From Anarhynchus alexandrinus (taxonomy: Eukaryota; Chordata; Aves; Charadriiformes; Charadriidae): a DNA stretch of 64,000 nt. Below the pieces are notes generated by a model. It saw only the letters and a list, made by a program, of their open reading frames with translations, was not told the origin of the DNA and ran no database searches. Position numbers and translations under genes: made by a program. The DNA is taken from the NCBI GenBank assembly GCA_008711295.1, contig VUYV01000521.1, positions 1 to 64,000 on the forward strand. The letters run 5' to 3'. Position 1 is the first letter of the stretch. The number at the start of each line of letters is the position of its first letter. Shown piece after piece: positions 49,253 through 61,300 of the stretch.

Positions 49253-50310
49253 GTAAGATCTATGTTGCTGACCTGTACTTTGGAGTTTGCCTGTGGTTCT
49301 TCAGCACAATGACTGAAGCAAACCGCTTAAAATAAACAAGGCCAGTGGCAGGCAGTTGGAGAACTGGTCTGTCACCAAGAGGGGGTCTGAGATTAGATCC
49401 CCAAATCTATCATTTGTTACCTAAAAAGGAGATAGAATTTCCAAATTGCTGAGCAGCCCAGCAACTCCATCGACTTCCTCTGAAACTGCTCAGCTTGTCT
49501 GAAAATGTTGTCACTGATAGATATGTCTGGATGCATGCGCAGAGTTCTGTTTGTAGGCTTCTGCTTTGGAGAACTCATCTTCTGCCATCTAGCTGCAACG
49601 TAAGGGGAAAAAAGGAACTAAGCATACAACCCGTGTGGGACTTTTCAAACTTGCCCAACTTTGTCTGAAGTCTGCTCCCATCAGAGCTAATGGTCAAAGT
49701 TCCATTGATTTCATGGGGTGACCTTAGAGCTGAGTTTAGCATCTGATTTTCTCTCATTATTAAAATAACTTTGGTGCTCTGTGGAGACTCGGTGCAGTTT
49801 TGCAAGTGGGCAGGTGAGAGGTGGCGAGGTGCTCTCCCAGGGAGCAGTCCCAGCCTGGTCTAGTGGGAGGTGTCCCTGCACATGGCAGGGAGGTTGGACT
49901 CGTATGATCTTTAAGGTCCCTTCCAACCCAAACCATTCTATATTTCTATGATGATCTGTGGCCACTTTCCATATCAGAGAAGAGGAATGAGTTTCTCTGG
50001 TGTATATGAAACTGTGATGGGCAGGACCAACACCAGTGGAGTCAGGACTGTGCTAAGTGACATGTAAGGCTCTAATCTCTTTCTTCCCTCCAAGAGCGAG
50101 CCCCGTGTTGCCTGTTGCTCTTTGCAGTCCTGTTACGCCCTATGTTAACTAGTGTAAACGTGGGCTTGAATATGACTCAGCTGTGACTCTAATCTGCCTG
50201 ACCCATTCAGGCAGCTGGGTGAAAACCTGAAACGTTAGTGAAATGCCTACAGCTCTCTTGTGTGCTTGGTTTCCTGGAAATGCCTCTTAATGTACTGATC
50301 AAATTTTCAG
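49253..50310 (+). other. Intron 4 (1,058 bp)
   Basis: The intron is GTAAGA...ATTTTCAG. Apart from the CR1 tail at 49851-49953 nothing is recognised. Confidence 0.75.
49851..49953 (+). mobile_element. CR1 LINE 3' tail, about 100 bp
   Basis: The fragment begins within CAGCCTGGTCTAGTGGGAGG, passes through CTTTAAGGTCCCTTCCAACC and ends ACCATTCTATATTTCTATGATG, a mutated CR1 terminal repeat. It lies in intron 4 of the flippase gene in sense orientation. Confidence 0.9.
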
Positions 50311-50372
50311 AATCGACACAAAAGTGACAAACACGTCAACAACCGCCCAGTCCAGGTCCTGATCAATGGCAT
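50311..50372 (+). CDS. ATP8B5: Flippase coding exon 5 (residues 106-126; start of actuator domain)
   Basis: The acceptor is AAATTTTCAG and the donor GTAAGT. The exon reads NRHKSDKHVNNRPVQVLING, and its last two bases (AT) form Met126 with the first base of exon 6 (phase 2). The RHKSD-VNNR pattern is the standard entry to the cytosolic actuator (A) domain in ATP8B flippases. Confidence 0.97.
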
Positions 50373-51640
50373 GTAAGTCCTTTTTCTTTTGCTGTATTTT
50401 TGACTGGGAAGAACATTTTATTAATATTTTTTTTCTGTGTGATTCCAAAGCATCACTAAACAATTTAAAATCTAATTGTCTTTCACACCATTAGTTCGCT
50501 GTTCATTTCTGGACTATGTGTCTGATTAATGAATCCAAGACACAGCACCACAATCAGTGCAGACATTATGGCTGTGATCCTGCACTGACAAAAAGTAAAT
50601 TTTTTTCTGTTCCTGGATGTATATGTTTAAATAAGTGATACTTTGAGAGTATTGTATTATTTTACTCCTTATCCTAGAAATGACAAGCAAGGCTATCTTC
50701 CCATGTCCATTTATGTTCATAACATTTATTTCTGCATTAAGCAAAACTAGGCATTATCAACAAGTTATTTTAAATTAAGAAGCAGGAAGAGCTTCCCTAT
50801 ACGTGTCATAATACTTTGAGTGTGTGTAGCACTTCTGACTAATATACTCCAAACATTTCAGCTTTGTGCTTTGGACATTGTACTTTTAGCACTGTTCTTT
50901 CCTGCAGGAAAAATAGCAGAGGCTTTGGCTTTTGTGGCAGACAGATGTGCTGTTTAGTTGCAGCTCCATGGAGTCCAGCTGTGTGTAGGACACAGCTGTA
51001 GACAGCTGTGAAGTCTCTTGTGACTTTCTTTTCCGTACTATAGATAGCAGTTTGTTGTGTAAACTCCAACAGATGACCAAACAGTTAAAAATATAACTGG
51101 AAACTGAAGAACAGGAACATACTTTTTCTGCTTTCTGCGAAGTAAACCAGTTTCTTAGTTTACTGTGTATTAGTTACTGTGTCTAGGAAACACATATTGA
51201 AAGAGAAATTTTCTAATATTTTGCCTTTGTTCAAAAACTGGGAACCATGGGGCTGCCCAACTCCAACCAACATTCAAAAAGCAAGGCTGAGCTGAACTCA
51301 AGCTCGGATACCCACTCCTGTTTTTGATGTAGCTCTTGATATTTCTGACCTGTAGATTTTGCATATAGAGCTATCGTGACTTGTTTACGCTGGTGCTTGC
51401 GATTTAGCTGGCCGTTTGCATGCGCGTCTTGTTTAGTGCTGTGAAGGCCACTGCAGACACGGGCGTATTGTGGTGGTCCCTTAGCTTAGTATGGATCAGG
51501 CCACGTCATGGCACTTCCATCTTACCAACAACCTAAGTCCTGATGGCACCTACAGTCTGGCTTGAGGAGCAGAGCAGAATATCCTGCTTTCCCAAGTGGT
51601 GTTTGCTTTATGTGCCTACTTACTAGGAGTTTTCTTGCAG
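50373..51640 (+). other. Intron 5 (1,268 bp)
   Basis: The intron is GTAAGT...TTCTTGCAG. No repeat, exon or RNA gene is recognised. Confidence 0.7.
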
Positions 51641-51713
51641 GTTAAAGGATGAAAAATGGATGAACGTCCAAGTGGGGGATATAATAAAACTAGAAAACAA
51701 CAACTTTGTGACG
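51641..51713 (+). CDS. ATP8B5: Flippase coding exon 6 (residues 126-150; actuator domain)
   Basis: The acceptor is TTTCTTGCAG and the donor GTGAGT. After the G that completes Met126 it reads LKDEKWMNVQVGDIIKLENN (127-146), then NFVT (147-150), ending in phase 0. The KWMNVQVGDIIKLENN segment is strongly conserved among ATP8B paralogues and belongs to the beta-rich actuator domain, which drives dephosphorylation during the transport cycle. Confidence 0.97.
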
Positions 51714-51903
51714 GTGAGTATAGTTTCTCTCCATCCTGCTCACAGTTAGTCTCTGTAATTACGCTTATCACTCACATGCAAATTAGTCAGTAGTGACGAC
51801 GACTGCCTCAGAGACCTGCGGTGTGCAGAAACCACAAGTAGCATTGCAGTGCCATGCCCTCTGACCGACTGAACTCATGCCAAGTCTGTCTGTCTGTGTT
51901 CAG

Positions 51904-51974
51904 GCCGATCTACTGCTACTGTCGAGCAGCGAGCCACACAGCCTGACGTACATCGAGACAGCTGAACTGGACGG
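51904..51974 (+). CDS. ATP8B5: Flippase coding exon 7 (residues 151-174; actuator domain, first half of DGET)
   Basis: The acceptor is GTGTTCAG, preceded by a TCTG tandem repeat in place of a pure pyrimidine tract. The donor is GTAAGT. The exon reads [20 protein letters not shown] then ELD, and its final GG begins Gly174 (phase 2). The LLLLSSSEP and Y-ETAELDG motifs are invariant P4-ATPase signatures. Asp173 and Gly174 start the DGET loop, which inserts near the phosphorylated aspartate to catalyse its hydrolysis. The preceding intron is only 190 bp. Confidence 0.97.
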
Positions 51975-53155
51975 GTAAGTGAGCCCAGCCCTCGGCTGCC
52001 ATCACGGCTGCCAAATCTTCTCTGGTGACCCTGGGTGCTGCAAGCTTACCTGCAATAGCTTTGGTAGCTAGAGTTTCCTAATACGTAGAATAAACTTCGG
52101 GTAGGTGTCTTGAAAATAACATCTTCTGGTGGATACTTTTGCCAAACGTCACGTGAGGAGGGGACTTTACTTTTTATTTTTAGTGACAGTTCTTCTAATG
52201 CTGAGAGTTAGTTAAAAAGGTGTTCCTGCGATATCACAGGTCACTGGCAGAAGCTTTTGTTTCTTGTATCTCCCTTAGTCTTTTCTCTTAGCCAGATTAT
52301 CTGGGTGAGATAATGACAATGAATAGCTCCAGTAATCTCCTTTGGACTGCTATACCATAATATTAATGCATGCACACTGCAAAGGCTTCCAAACATTGCT
52401 CACTTCAGGGCACAACTGGCCACAAGTCAGAGGGCTGCAACTAATTTGTATTAATTGGAATAAACTGGAGCCGACCTCATCTTTACAACCCAATTTGCAT
52501 TACCTTTTCTGCGTTGCCTGGAGCTAGCATCCGCTTGAAGGACTAAGCAACACCAGAGAGATCAAGAAATTGTGTCTCTCCCAGGACCCCACAGACAGCC
52601 CTCTGGACTCCCCCTGTCTTATTTCTGCTGAAAATGAGCTTGTAGTTCTTGTACACACAAGTGCCAGGGAACACTTTTAGGAGACCCTGAACAAATGTAG
52701 TGTTTCTTTGATGTTGCATTTCATACTCCCCAGCTAGCTTGTCCCAGGACTGGAGTGCTCTTCAGGTCCAGAATACCGTGGGAGAAGATCGAGAGCTCTC
52801 CTATACACTCAGACACCTCAGGGTTCAGTGTGGTGAGAGTGGCAGCATAGACAGTGAGATGCTCAGGGAGATGAGATGCCTGATCTTGCACTTTGTGGTG
52901 AAAATGAGAAGACAGAGCCACCTCACCTTCTTTGATACCATGGTACCATCTCCAGAATTATTCTGGACTACCTGTCTTTGCAGCTGAAAGAGGCAACTGC
53001 ACCCTTTGGCCAGGTAAAAAAGGCATATGATGGCCTGATCCATCAGATGTCTAAGGAAGAAGACTGTCCTCAAGAACAGAAGTGACTTTCAGAGAGAGCT
53101 TTCAGTTCACGTATGACTTTCAGTTCATGTTTTTGTCTCATGTTATTTGTCACAG
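51975..53155 (+). other. Intron 7 (1,181 bp)
   Basis: The intron is GTAAGT...TTGTCACAG. No repeat or exon is recognised. An open frame (53082-53474) that runs into exon 8 is in a different arrangement from the spliced gene only outside the exon and is not a separate gene. Confidence 0.7.
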
Positions 53156-53238
53156 TGAAACAAACCTGAAGGTGAAGCAGGCACTGACAGTCACTGCAGA
53201 GCTTGGGGAAGATCTTCAGAAACTGACAGAGTTCAATG
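53156..53238 (+). CDS. ATP8B5: Flippase coding exon 8 (residues 174-202; actuator domain, second half of DGET)
   Basis: The acceptor is ATTTGTCACAG and the donor GTGAGT. The first base T completes Gly174. The exon then reads ETNLKVKQALTVTAELGED (175-193) and LQKLTEFN, with a final G starting Gly202 (phase 1). Glu175 and Thr176 finish the DGET dephosphorylation motif, so the catalytic glutamate is intact. The ETNLK-QAL-VT pattern is typical of the subfamily. Confidence 0.97.
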
Positions 53239-56200
53239 GTGAGTCTACATGGAAAATTTGCTTTCCAGATTTTTTGCCCAAACACCAGAGCCCGGAGAGT
53301 GCCTGGGAGTCTTCCCTCCAGGCTGTCTGCTGCTCCCTGATAGGACCCCTCTGGATGCAGCAGCAGGAAAACAGAATGGGCACATCACAGTCTGCCCAAT
53401 GGATATCAACAGCATACGTAGAGAAAGAGGTCCCCCCTTGCTCGCAGGTCTCTCTGTGCTGTGCCTGGCTATAACCTGAAACTGCATTGGTGGAATTGTC
53501 CTTCTGGCTGTACACTTTCCTTTATCATCAGTCCGTGCACATTGAGACTACCCACCTCAAACCTCGGCACAAGAGTTTGTGCAATTGCACCGTGGAAACT
53601 GTTTCCCCCAAACCACATGCTTAGTTCTGATCTCAAATTATTTTCACAATGCACTTTTACATTGATGCAGAAATGCTGATGCATCAATTGCATTTAGCTT
53701 CTGAGCAGCAGCGCTTTCCCGACACTGTGCAGACCTGAGGAGTGACTCCGTGCATGCAGCACAGGTGACTTCTTCCCAGCCCAAAGGCTCCCCCTGCCAG
53801 CACTTCTCTCCTCTCTCGATGCTGCAATGAAGGCTGCATTTTAAGATATTTACAAAGCAGTACAGATGTCGTTTAGGGGCAACATGTCCTTTCTTAGCAC
53901 TGTTTTGTATATCAAATTTAGAATAGAATAGAATTGAATGGAATGGAATGGAATAGAATAGAACAGACTATTTTAGTTGGAAGGGACCTACACTGACCGT
54001 CATGTCCAACTGCCTGACTACTTCAGGGCTGACCAAAAGTTAAAGCAAATTATTAAGAGCATTGTCCAAATGCCTCTGAAACACTGACAGGCTTGGGGCA
54101 TTGACCACCTCTCTAGGAAGCCTGCTCCGGTGTGTGACCACCCTCTTGGTGAAAAAATGCTTCCTAATGTCCAGTCTAAACCTCCCCTGGTGCAGCTTTG
54201 AACCATTCCCACACGTCCTGTCACTGGGTACCAGGGAATTTATAGCAGCACATACACAGAAAGGAGCCAGACCTGTCAAAACCAGAATACTCCATGCTCA
54301 CACATCATCTGTCTTCAGGGAGAGGACAGGGGAACAGACCAAGTGGTGTTAGTCATGCTCTGCGGTGTCCTGCTGGCTTAGGTATGAGGGCAGGATTACG
54401 GGAAGAGTCTGTATGGAAAGGGGTGGAGTGAGTGCTGCTGTCCTTGGAACATCTCAAGGACTGCAGCCTCTCAGGAAATATTTTTAGATAAAGAGGAAAA
54501 TTAATTTAAAAAAAATTCTCTTCAAAATAACTGGATGATTCCAGGACAAAGGGCGGGGATGTGGCAGAGAGTCAGCGTAGCTACCAGTAGGTCCCTGGTA
54601 GAGCAATCCAACGTCATGGGCTTCTCCTTTGCTTTCTACATTGAGGTTTTATGCAATAATGTGTGTGGTCTCAGCTGAGTGTCATATCAGTACATCAGCA
54701 TTCATTCCTCAGAAGTGATGGCTGAGGTTCTGAGTGTTTTAGGTTTTGAGGAATATGTTTTTACAGGTGCAGTTGGATGCTTTATGTTAATAGTCAGAGT
54801 GGCATGCCTTAACTGTTTTCCTGAAGAGGCTGCACTGTATGTCAACTTGTAAGCAAAATGTTAATCTCAAATAATTTTTCAAGCATTTTCTGTGTAAATC
54901 TTATCTAAGGATACTGCATTCTTGAAAGTGCATAATTGAAAAAATGTTTCAAAATATTTTGGAAAATTAAAACTTTTTAAATCAAATATTTATTTGTCCT
55001 TCAAATCTCTATTATAGTTATACTGTAAATAAAAGTGGCCTCTTCGTAATACTTAACATGAATAAAATGTTTCCCAGGATGATTTATATTTGGCAGAGTA
55101 CTGGGAAGAGTGCCTGGAATCAGACCCAACCTTGCATTTCCCTTAGCAAACCTCTGTAGAAGTATTTAAATATTTATGTAACTCTTTATCTAATTACTTC
55201 TTAAGACAGGAAGAGAGGAAAGGGTTGAGCAGCTAATACAGGCACTCAGTGGAATGCTTAATGTGAGTTATTATGTTTGTTGACATCGCAATGGTTCAGA
55301 TAAGGAAGATGCTTGCAAAACACTGAACTTCTTTATTTGATTTGGGGAGCCGGGAGATGAGACAGGAAACAATACTTTTCAGTTACCTACTACTTATCAC
55401 ATGTAGACTTGGTAGTATTTAACTCATTTCGGGTGAAATGCATTCCAGATATCTGCTTGCTGTTGGGGGCGGGGGGAGACAGGAGGCACAGTGCCTTGCT
55501 GGGGTATCTTCAGCTGCAAGGTTGCTGGGGTCAGTGCAGGTATATCGAGTGAATCTCTAGAGCGTCTCATTTTTTTTTGTGATTGGTCTGATTTGGATGA
55601 ATCTCTTCTGGTCTCAAAATCAGCATATCAGTAACCCTGACCAACCCACTTACTGGAAAGGAGGTGTGGATGTTGACATGACACAACTGTTGTCCCACAG
55701 CGGGCATGAGGAGAGGCACAGTCTTGCTGGTGGGGGACCGTGCCCTGGGTTTCGTTCACCAAAATAGCACGGTGCCGTGTTTCAGGTTGCACCGCAAAGC
55801 CGCTGGTTTCTTTGTGCTTTTCAAGGGGCCGCAAAGGCTGTAGCGAGACAGGTCTGGTTACCGTAGACTTTTAGAAATGATGGAGTACAGGACTGATTGT
55901 TCTTGGGTTAACTCGATGATAAAGTAATTGTTAATATGAGCACTGATGTCACATGTGTCACAGAATTTCCTCAGCGCTTCATCTTTCAAGACGGATGATT
56001 TGGCTGCCCTAAAGTAGAGCTACTTTTCTACGAAAAGAACACCCATTCTTGATTTTAAAATTTGCAGTGGTGGAGAATGCCACAGTACTCAAAAGTTGTA
56101 CTTTTTTTTTTTTTTCTGGACTTGTCTGGATTTTGCTTCCGGTCTCTTGAGCCTGGTGTGTTTTGTCTGAGAACAGCTGGAAGAGCTGCATTCTCTGCAA

Positions 56201-57117
56201 ACGCTGGTTCTTATGTAGATATTTGCAGCCTGTGACCAAAATAACTTTAATGTTCCTGCTGATTAACTGAACAGACTGAACTCTTGGAATCCCTTTCAAT
56301 AAGGCATATTCGTATTTTCCAGTTCTTTTCAACACATCCACGGGGCTCTGCTGTGAATCTTTAGATCTCAGGTGCAAATGTTGATTTGTTTTTTATTCAT
56401 TTAGTCAGTTATTTATAGTCATTTTTATACCAAAGTATCTGAGTTTACAGTTTTACATGAACACGTTTTATTACAAGAAATAACTATAAAGCAAGGAAAC
56501 AGAAACAGGCTCTCCAATCATTTACACTGTCAGCTGCACAGTCAAAGGTAGCCATACCCTTTTTTATATTAAAGGATAAAACAGATGAAATTAAAAAAAA
56601 ATCAGTGAACAGAGACACCTCACTTAATTACTTTCTTGCAGGCTTCAGGCTATGATTTTTCTTGCTTGGTGTCCTGCAGTTTTAAAGAAAATGGAATAGG
56701 AACTATGTGAGGTCAGCACTTTTATCTAAAGTTATCCAGTGACATCCTACCACTATGAACTTGCTGTGAAAGGACTGAAAGTATGTTGCTGGTTCAACAT
56801 TTCTTCTCACCTGCATAGAAGCTGTGGAAACTTTGTTTTGAACTCTACCAGTACAAAATTGCCATGTTCAAAGAACAGGATAAATGCAAATTTATTGTGG
56901 TCCATTGGATTACGACATGAATATAGGGAAGGAGCAATATCCCAAAACATCAGTAAATATAGGAAACAAGATGGGAATGAGAGGGTCAGGAGCGGACTGC
57001 AGCTGTAGTGCTCCATATTTCCTATCTGGAGAACAGCTGAGAATGCAGTATTGACACGTATTTCTGGGCCAAGAAGATTTCCACCATCTTTTTTTTCTTT
57101 TTACCTTCCTTTTACAG
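53239..57117 (+). other. Intron 8 (3,879 bp)
   Basis: The intron is GTGAGT...CTTTTACAG. It holds a CR1 fragment with a pentanucleotide tail (53920-54237) and a T run at 56101-56115. The rest, including an AT-rich section at 54850-55200, shows nothing recognised. Confidence 0.7.
53920..54237 (-). mobile_element. CR1 LINE 3' fragment with expanded pentanucleotide tail
   Basis: The left end (53920-53963) is a GAATA/GAATG pentamer array, read on the minus strand as ATTCT/ATTCC. It is followed by a CR1 body in minus orientation (TTAGTTGGAAGGGACCTACA onward). Minus-strand translation over about 54040-54243 gives [37 protein letters not shown] and a stop after LDNALNNLL, the normal CR1 ORF2 C-terminus. 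It is truncated at its 5' end near 54237. Confidence 0.92.
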
Positions 57118-57276
57118 GTGAAGTTAAATGTGAGGCACCAAATAACAAACTGGATAAGTTCACGGGAACTCTTACTCTTCGAGGAGAGAAGTATGCCCTG
57201 GACAATGAGAAGATGTTGCTGAGGGGCTGTACCATTAGGAACACAGACTGGTGCTTTGGTCTCGTTATTTATGCTG
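57118..57276 (+). CDS. ATP8B5: Flippase coding exon 9 (residues 202-255; actuator domain to stalk)
   Basis: The acceptor is a long pyrimidine tract ending CCTTTTACAG, and the donor is GTAAGT. GT completes Gly202. The 52 following codons include [20 protein letters not shown] (203-222) and [20 protein letters not shown] (233-252), with a last G starting Gly255. The C-E-PNN-LD-F-G pattern and LLRGC-IRNT-C-GLVI-AG are hallmark P4-ATPase motifs in the part of the protein linking the actuator domain to TM3. The length (159 bp) and phases suit a conserved exon. Confidence 0.98.
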
Positions 57277-58246
57277 GTAAGTAGAAAAAAATGACGTGAT
57301 TTGCAGAGCACAGCAGCACTAGTGTGGAAGTACATCACACCCATTGTGCACAAAGGAACCAAGAATTTTCCTCTTTGGAAAATACGTTTCTACCAGGTAC
57401 AAGATGAAAAGCAAAACAATACATGAGATCCCTTGTCTTAACTCTAGGCTGGAAATTATGCATATTACAGGGGATTTTAATCTGAGAATTTTTTATAGTT
57501 AAAGAGAACACTGGATTGCAAATGCTACATTACAACATCCAATTCCACCTTGATTAAGTGCTTCAGTAAGCGGAAGTAGTCTTTTATTTCAGGAATGCAT
57601 GCAGCAAAGTACATGAGAGAAGTCTTGATCAATCAATAAGAAAGAATTTAAGAATTAAGTCTGCTTAAGAATTAAAGCTGAATTAAATCTGCCTTTACAG
57701 GCCCACACTGCTCCAGTTGGAGTCTTTCTCTCACCAGGCTTGTTCAAATTTTTTCACTGTTAAGTGTATTCGATTAAAAATTCCATCTTTTTTATGTTAT
57801 TTTAATCCATATTGGAATATCGAGGTCATCAATAATATTATTGTAGACCATTAGATCTATGTTTTTTATGAGCATAGACCTGCTATTGTTTCTACACTGC
57901 TGTAGATATGTGAGATGATGTATAACTTGCCACTAATAACACAGCAGTATCAGGTATTCTGTGAAAAGTAATTAAACCTGAAAGGGAGGATTGATGGTTC
58001 AAAGAAGAGGGCAGGATGAAAATCTAGAATTAACGACTTTATGTGACTCTCTCCATATAATCTAAGGCAAGTGACTTAACCTTTTTCTGCTTAATTTTCC
58101 CACCAGCACTGTAAACTGTATGTACCTGCCTTCAAGAAAGCTGTGATGGGTATTTATGCTGTAAAGCACAGTGGGGCCTCAGAGGGAATCAGCTTTAGAA
58201 CCGCTAAGCTTTATTACTAACATTCATGAGTGTCTTTCATCTCCAG
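57277..58246 (+). other. Intron 9 (970 bp)
   Basis: The intron is GTAAGT...CATCTCCAG. No repeat or exon is recognised. Confidence 0.7.
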
Positions 58247-58335
58247 GGCCAGACACCAAATTAATGCAGAACAGTGGAAAAACAACTTTTAAACGGACAA
58301 GCATTGATCGGCTCATGAATGTCCTTGTGTTGGTG
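58247..58335 (+). CDS. ATP8B5: Flippase coding exon 10 (residues 255-284; stalk into TM3)
   Basis: The acceptor is TTTCATCTCCAG and the donor GTAAGT. After GG completes Gly255 it reads PDTKLMQNSGKTTFKRTSID (256-275) and RLMNVLVLV, ending in phase 0. The GPDTKLMQNSGKT-FKRTSID-LMN block is a conserved P4-ATPase segment just before TM3. The hydrophobic VLVLV end forms the start of TM3, completed by exon 11. Confidence 0.98.
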
Positions 58336-61300
58336 GTAAGTCTGATTAATGTATCTTCATTTCTTCAGATGTATTCATCATTTCCAGATGCTCCACCTCT
58401 TTGTCCACACAAATGAGGAAATATCAGAAGTGACTAATGATAAAAAGAAAAATTATATAATAATTTATTAGCAGCCTGAGTTCTGCAGCGCCTCTGCCAG
58501 CCCATTTGCAAAGCAAGGCCATTACATTGACAGTATTAAGGACCTTTCCTGAGCTTTTCATTTGCTCTGCTCTCCCTCAGTCTGCTTTTTTTTCTTTGTG
58601 AGAATCACTTTGAAGCCTGCAAATGCCTTTTTTTTCCCTAGTAATTTTGTCATTTTCTATTTAAATAAACATTACCAGTTCTTCCTCTTCTTTCTAATTT
58701 ATCAGCATCTTTGGTGATATCTGCATAGGACTTTGTAATTGAGTTTGTTAATTTACATGATGCCAGCTTCTGACTTAACACATTAGGGTAAAATGTTAGA
58801 CATGGTCTCATTAATACTCAGAAACTGGTGTTTTTAGCAGCTGGGAAATTTGAGAACACTAATCTTATATAGCAGACAATCTCCTCAAATTAGAAAACAG
58901 ATCTGATTTGAGGTTTAAGCTTGTCAGTGTTTTTAACAAATGGCAAACACTTCCAGGCAGAGGTAGTGATTCTTCTATGAAGTCTCCCAAGATTTTACCA
59001 CTTGAGTTCAAAGCTGCTCAGGGAAGGAAGACATACACTCTAGCACTGCTTTACTCGATGTTGCTTGAAGAGAAGCTCTTTAGTTTTAGGCTTTTATTTC
59101 CTTTTGGACGCAAGTTTTTCATGCTCTTTCGTGCATGCTGCACCACCTTCAGTTTACGACACTGGGAAGGTCCGGTGGCCACTGTTCCCTCTTCTTCCCT
59201 CCTGCCCTTGCTCTCCAGCCCAGCCTGGCAGCGTGGATCCATTGCCAGGTGCCGGAGGAAGCCCTGGGGAAGGCAGAGCGCGAGGTGTCCGACAGCAGCC
59301 TGCCCGTCACAGCAAGGCTGCCCCGAGCGCTCGCTGCCCTGCGTGACTTCATGCCTCCTCAGCACTGGGGCTTAACGCACAAACATCTCCAACGCTGCCC
59401 CGCTCTCCAAACTTGCCACTACACCACAGCCCCTGCTACCCTGCTTTTTTTTCTCAGGATCCTGACAGCTTTAGGTGAGCTCAGGGATGAGAGTTGTTAC
59501 AGAGCAGGTTGTGCCTCTGTGAGACTGAAGTAGGACCAATGCAGCAGCAGCGGTTATCCCAGTTCCCAGAGCTGTGAAGCAGTGTCCTGAATATTCTCTG
59601 TGTGTGTATTTGCTGTGAAACGGGGCCACAGCACAGAGAGGCACTCCGGAGTCATCTTCAAGCCCTCTTGAGTACTTGCTCCATGTACAGTAAGAACACA
59701 CCCTTGACTGTAGTAATATTACACCAATCTCTGCCAAGTGAATATCTTGATTACCGTCATCAGCTTGTTTTCGTCAGTGTTTTCTTCCCTTGTGCTTAAG
59801 GGGACAGCAAAATCTAGCAAAGTTTGGGCCTCTTACATTCAAAATTTTGCAAGCATTTGAAAAAATTCACATTTTCTTAGGCGTTCTGCTATGCTTTAGC
59901 TGGCAAGGAGGATGGGCTGTGGGGTAGGGCTGTAGGAGATCCACAGGGCACCGAAACGGAGCAGAAAAAAGCTGAATAGGGAACTCGGAATTTAGCATTC
60001 AATTAAGGTTTGCCAAATCTCCTTTCACAAGTCAAGGGTCCCACCCAGAGCTTTCAGTTTGTTTGGCCTCTCTTTATGACTGCGAACAAGATGAATTCAC
60101 CTCCTGGCTTCGTTTTAAAAAACTGAGCAAGTTGCAGCTGATTGCATCAGCCTCTGCCTGGGTTCTCGGGCACTGATGGAGCCAAGGGTGTGTTTTTTCT
60201 CCTTCACACATTTTTAAGGTACCTAACGTTTTGGTGTCTAAGTAAAGGTCTGCCCTACCCTAAGCACCAGGCTCTTTGCACACACAAGGGATGTGGCATC
60301 AGGTCCTTCCAGCTCAGTGGGTGGCCGAAGGTTACATAGCCTGGTCATAAAATGAGGCAGTATATTGCGCTCTTGAGTTTGGAAATACAAAGCAGCCAGA
60401 GCTTGCTATAAATAGCTCATTTTAAGTGTATTGAAACTTGTTCCATGTTAACACTGGCAAAGCTATTTTGTGTTTAATTGTCCATAAAACTTCCAGGCAG
60501 AAAGCAGTGTTTAAGCAGGGCTCACCAATGTCCTGGTTAAATGTCGCCCTGGTCTGTCCCAACAAGGGTTAATCAGGAGTGAACCTTTCCAGATGGCAAC
60601 CATAGCTGTTTTTTCATGTTTGGAAGTGTTTCTCAGGAATCTGAGAGAGAATTGAATGTTCCTCCGCTGGGGGTGCACCTGCCAGCTTCAGCAATGCTTT
60701 TTCCTCCAAAACTTGCTTTTTAGCAGGTTTGGGGAAGCACGTTTTCAGAGAAACAGGGCTGTCACTTTCATCTCTTATGCAACTTATTGCTTCAAATCCT
60801 GGAGCAGAACTCAAAGTGCCAATAAAGAAACTGAGACAGTTTGAATTCACAGTTTGACAGGAAACGTTTGTCAAAAGTCGCCTGCTCTTGACAAAAGTCC
60901 TACTCGGTCCTGCAGAGGATCTCTTGCAGGCAAGGCATGGGCAGCACCCAGGGAGGGAGGACGTTCACGGTGGGAAGCCCTGTGAGCATGCACAAGCCTA
61001 CAGTTGGGGTTTTTTCATGTCCTCTTGCGGAGCTGTGGTTATGATTACAACAACCTGCACATAGTTGTTCCTCCACACAGAAATTAATCTCCGGGGCCAC
61101 TGTTAATGGCTTGGTCTTTTGCATTTGTCTCAAAGCAGACAGCATGTTAGTGAACTTTGCATAAGCATGAGTATTGCACACAAGCTGAGCTGTTAGGGAC
61201 GAGAGCGTTGACATGCAAAATGCACAAAAAGCAAAATGCAAAGCGATGGCAGTCATAGACAAGAGCTGCTGTGATACAGAATCATGGATTAATTTAGGTT

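Noticed and set aside
56910..57362. 150-codon minus-strand open frame across exon 9
   Set aside because: It is antisense to a well-supported conserved exon; the openness is a by-product of exon 9 codons.
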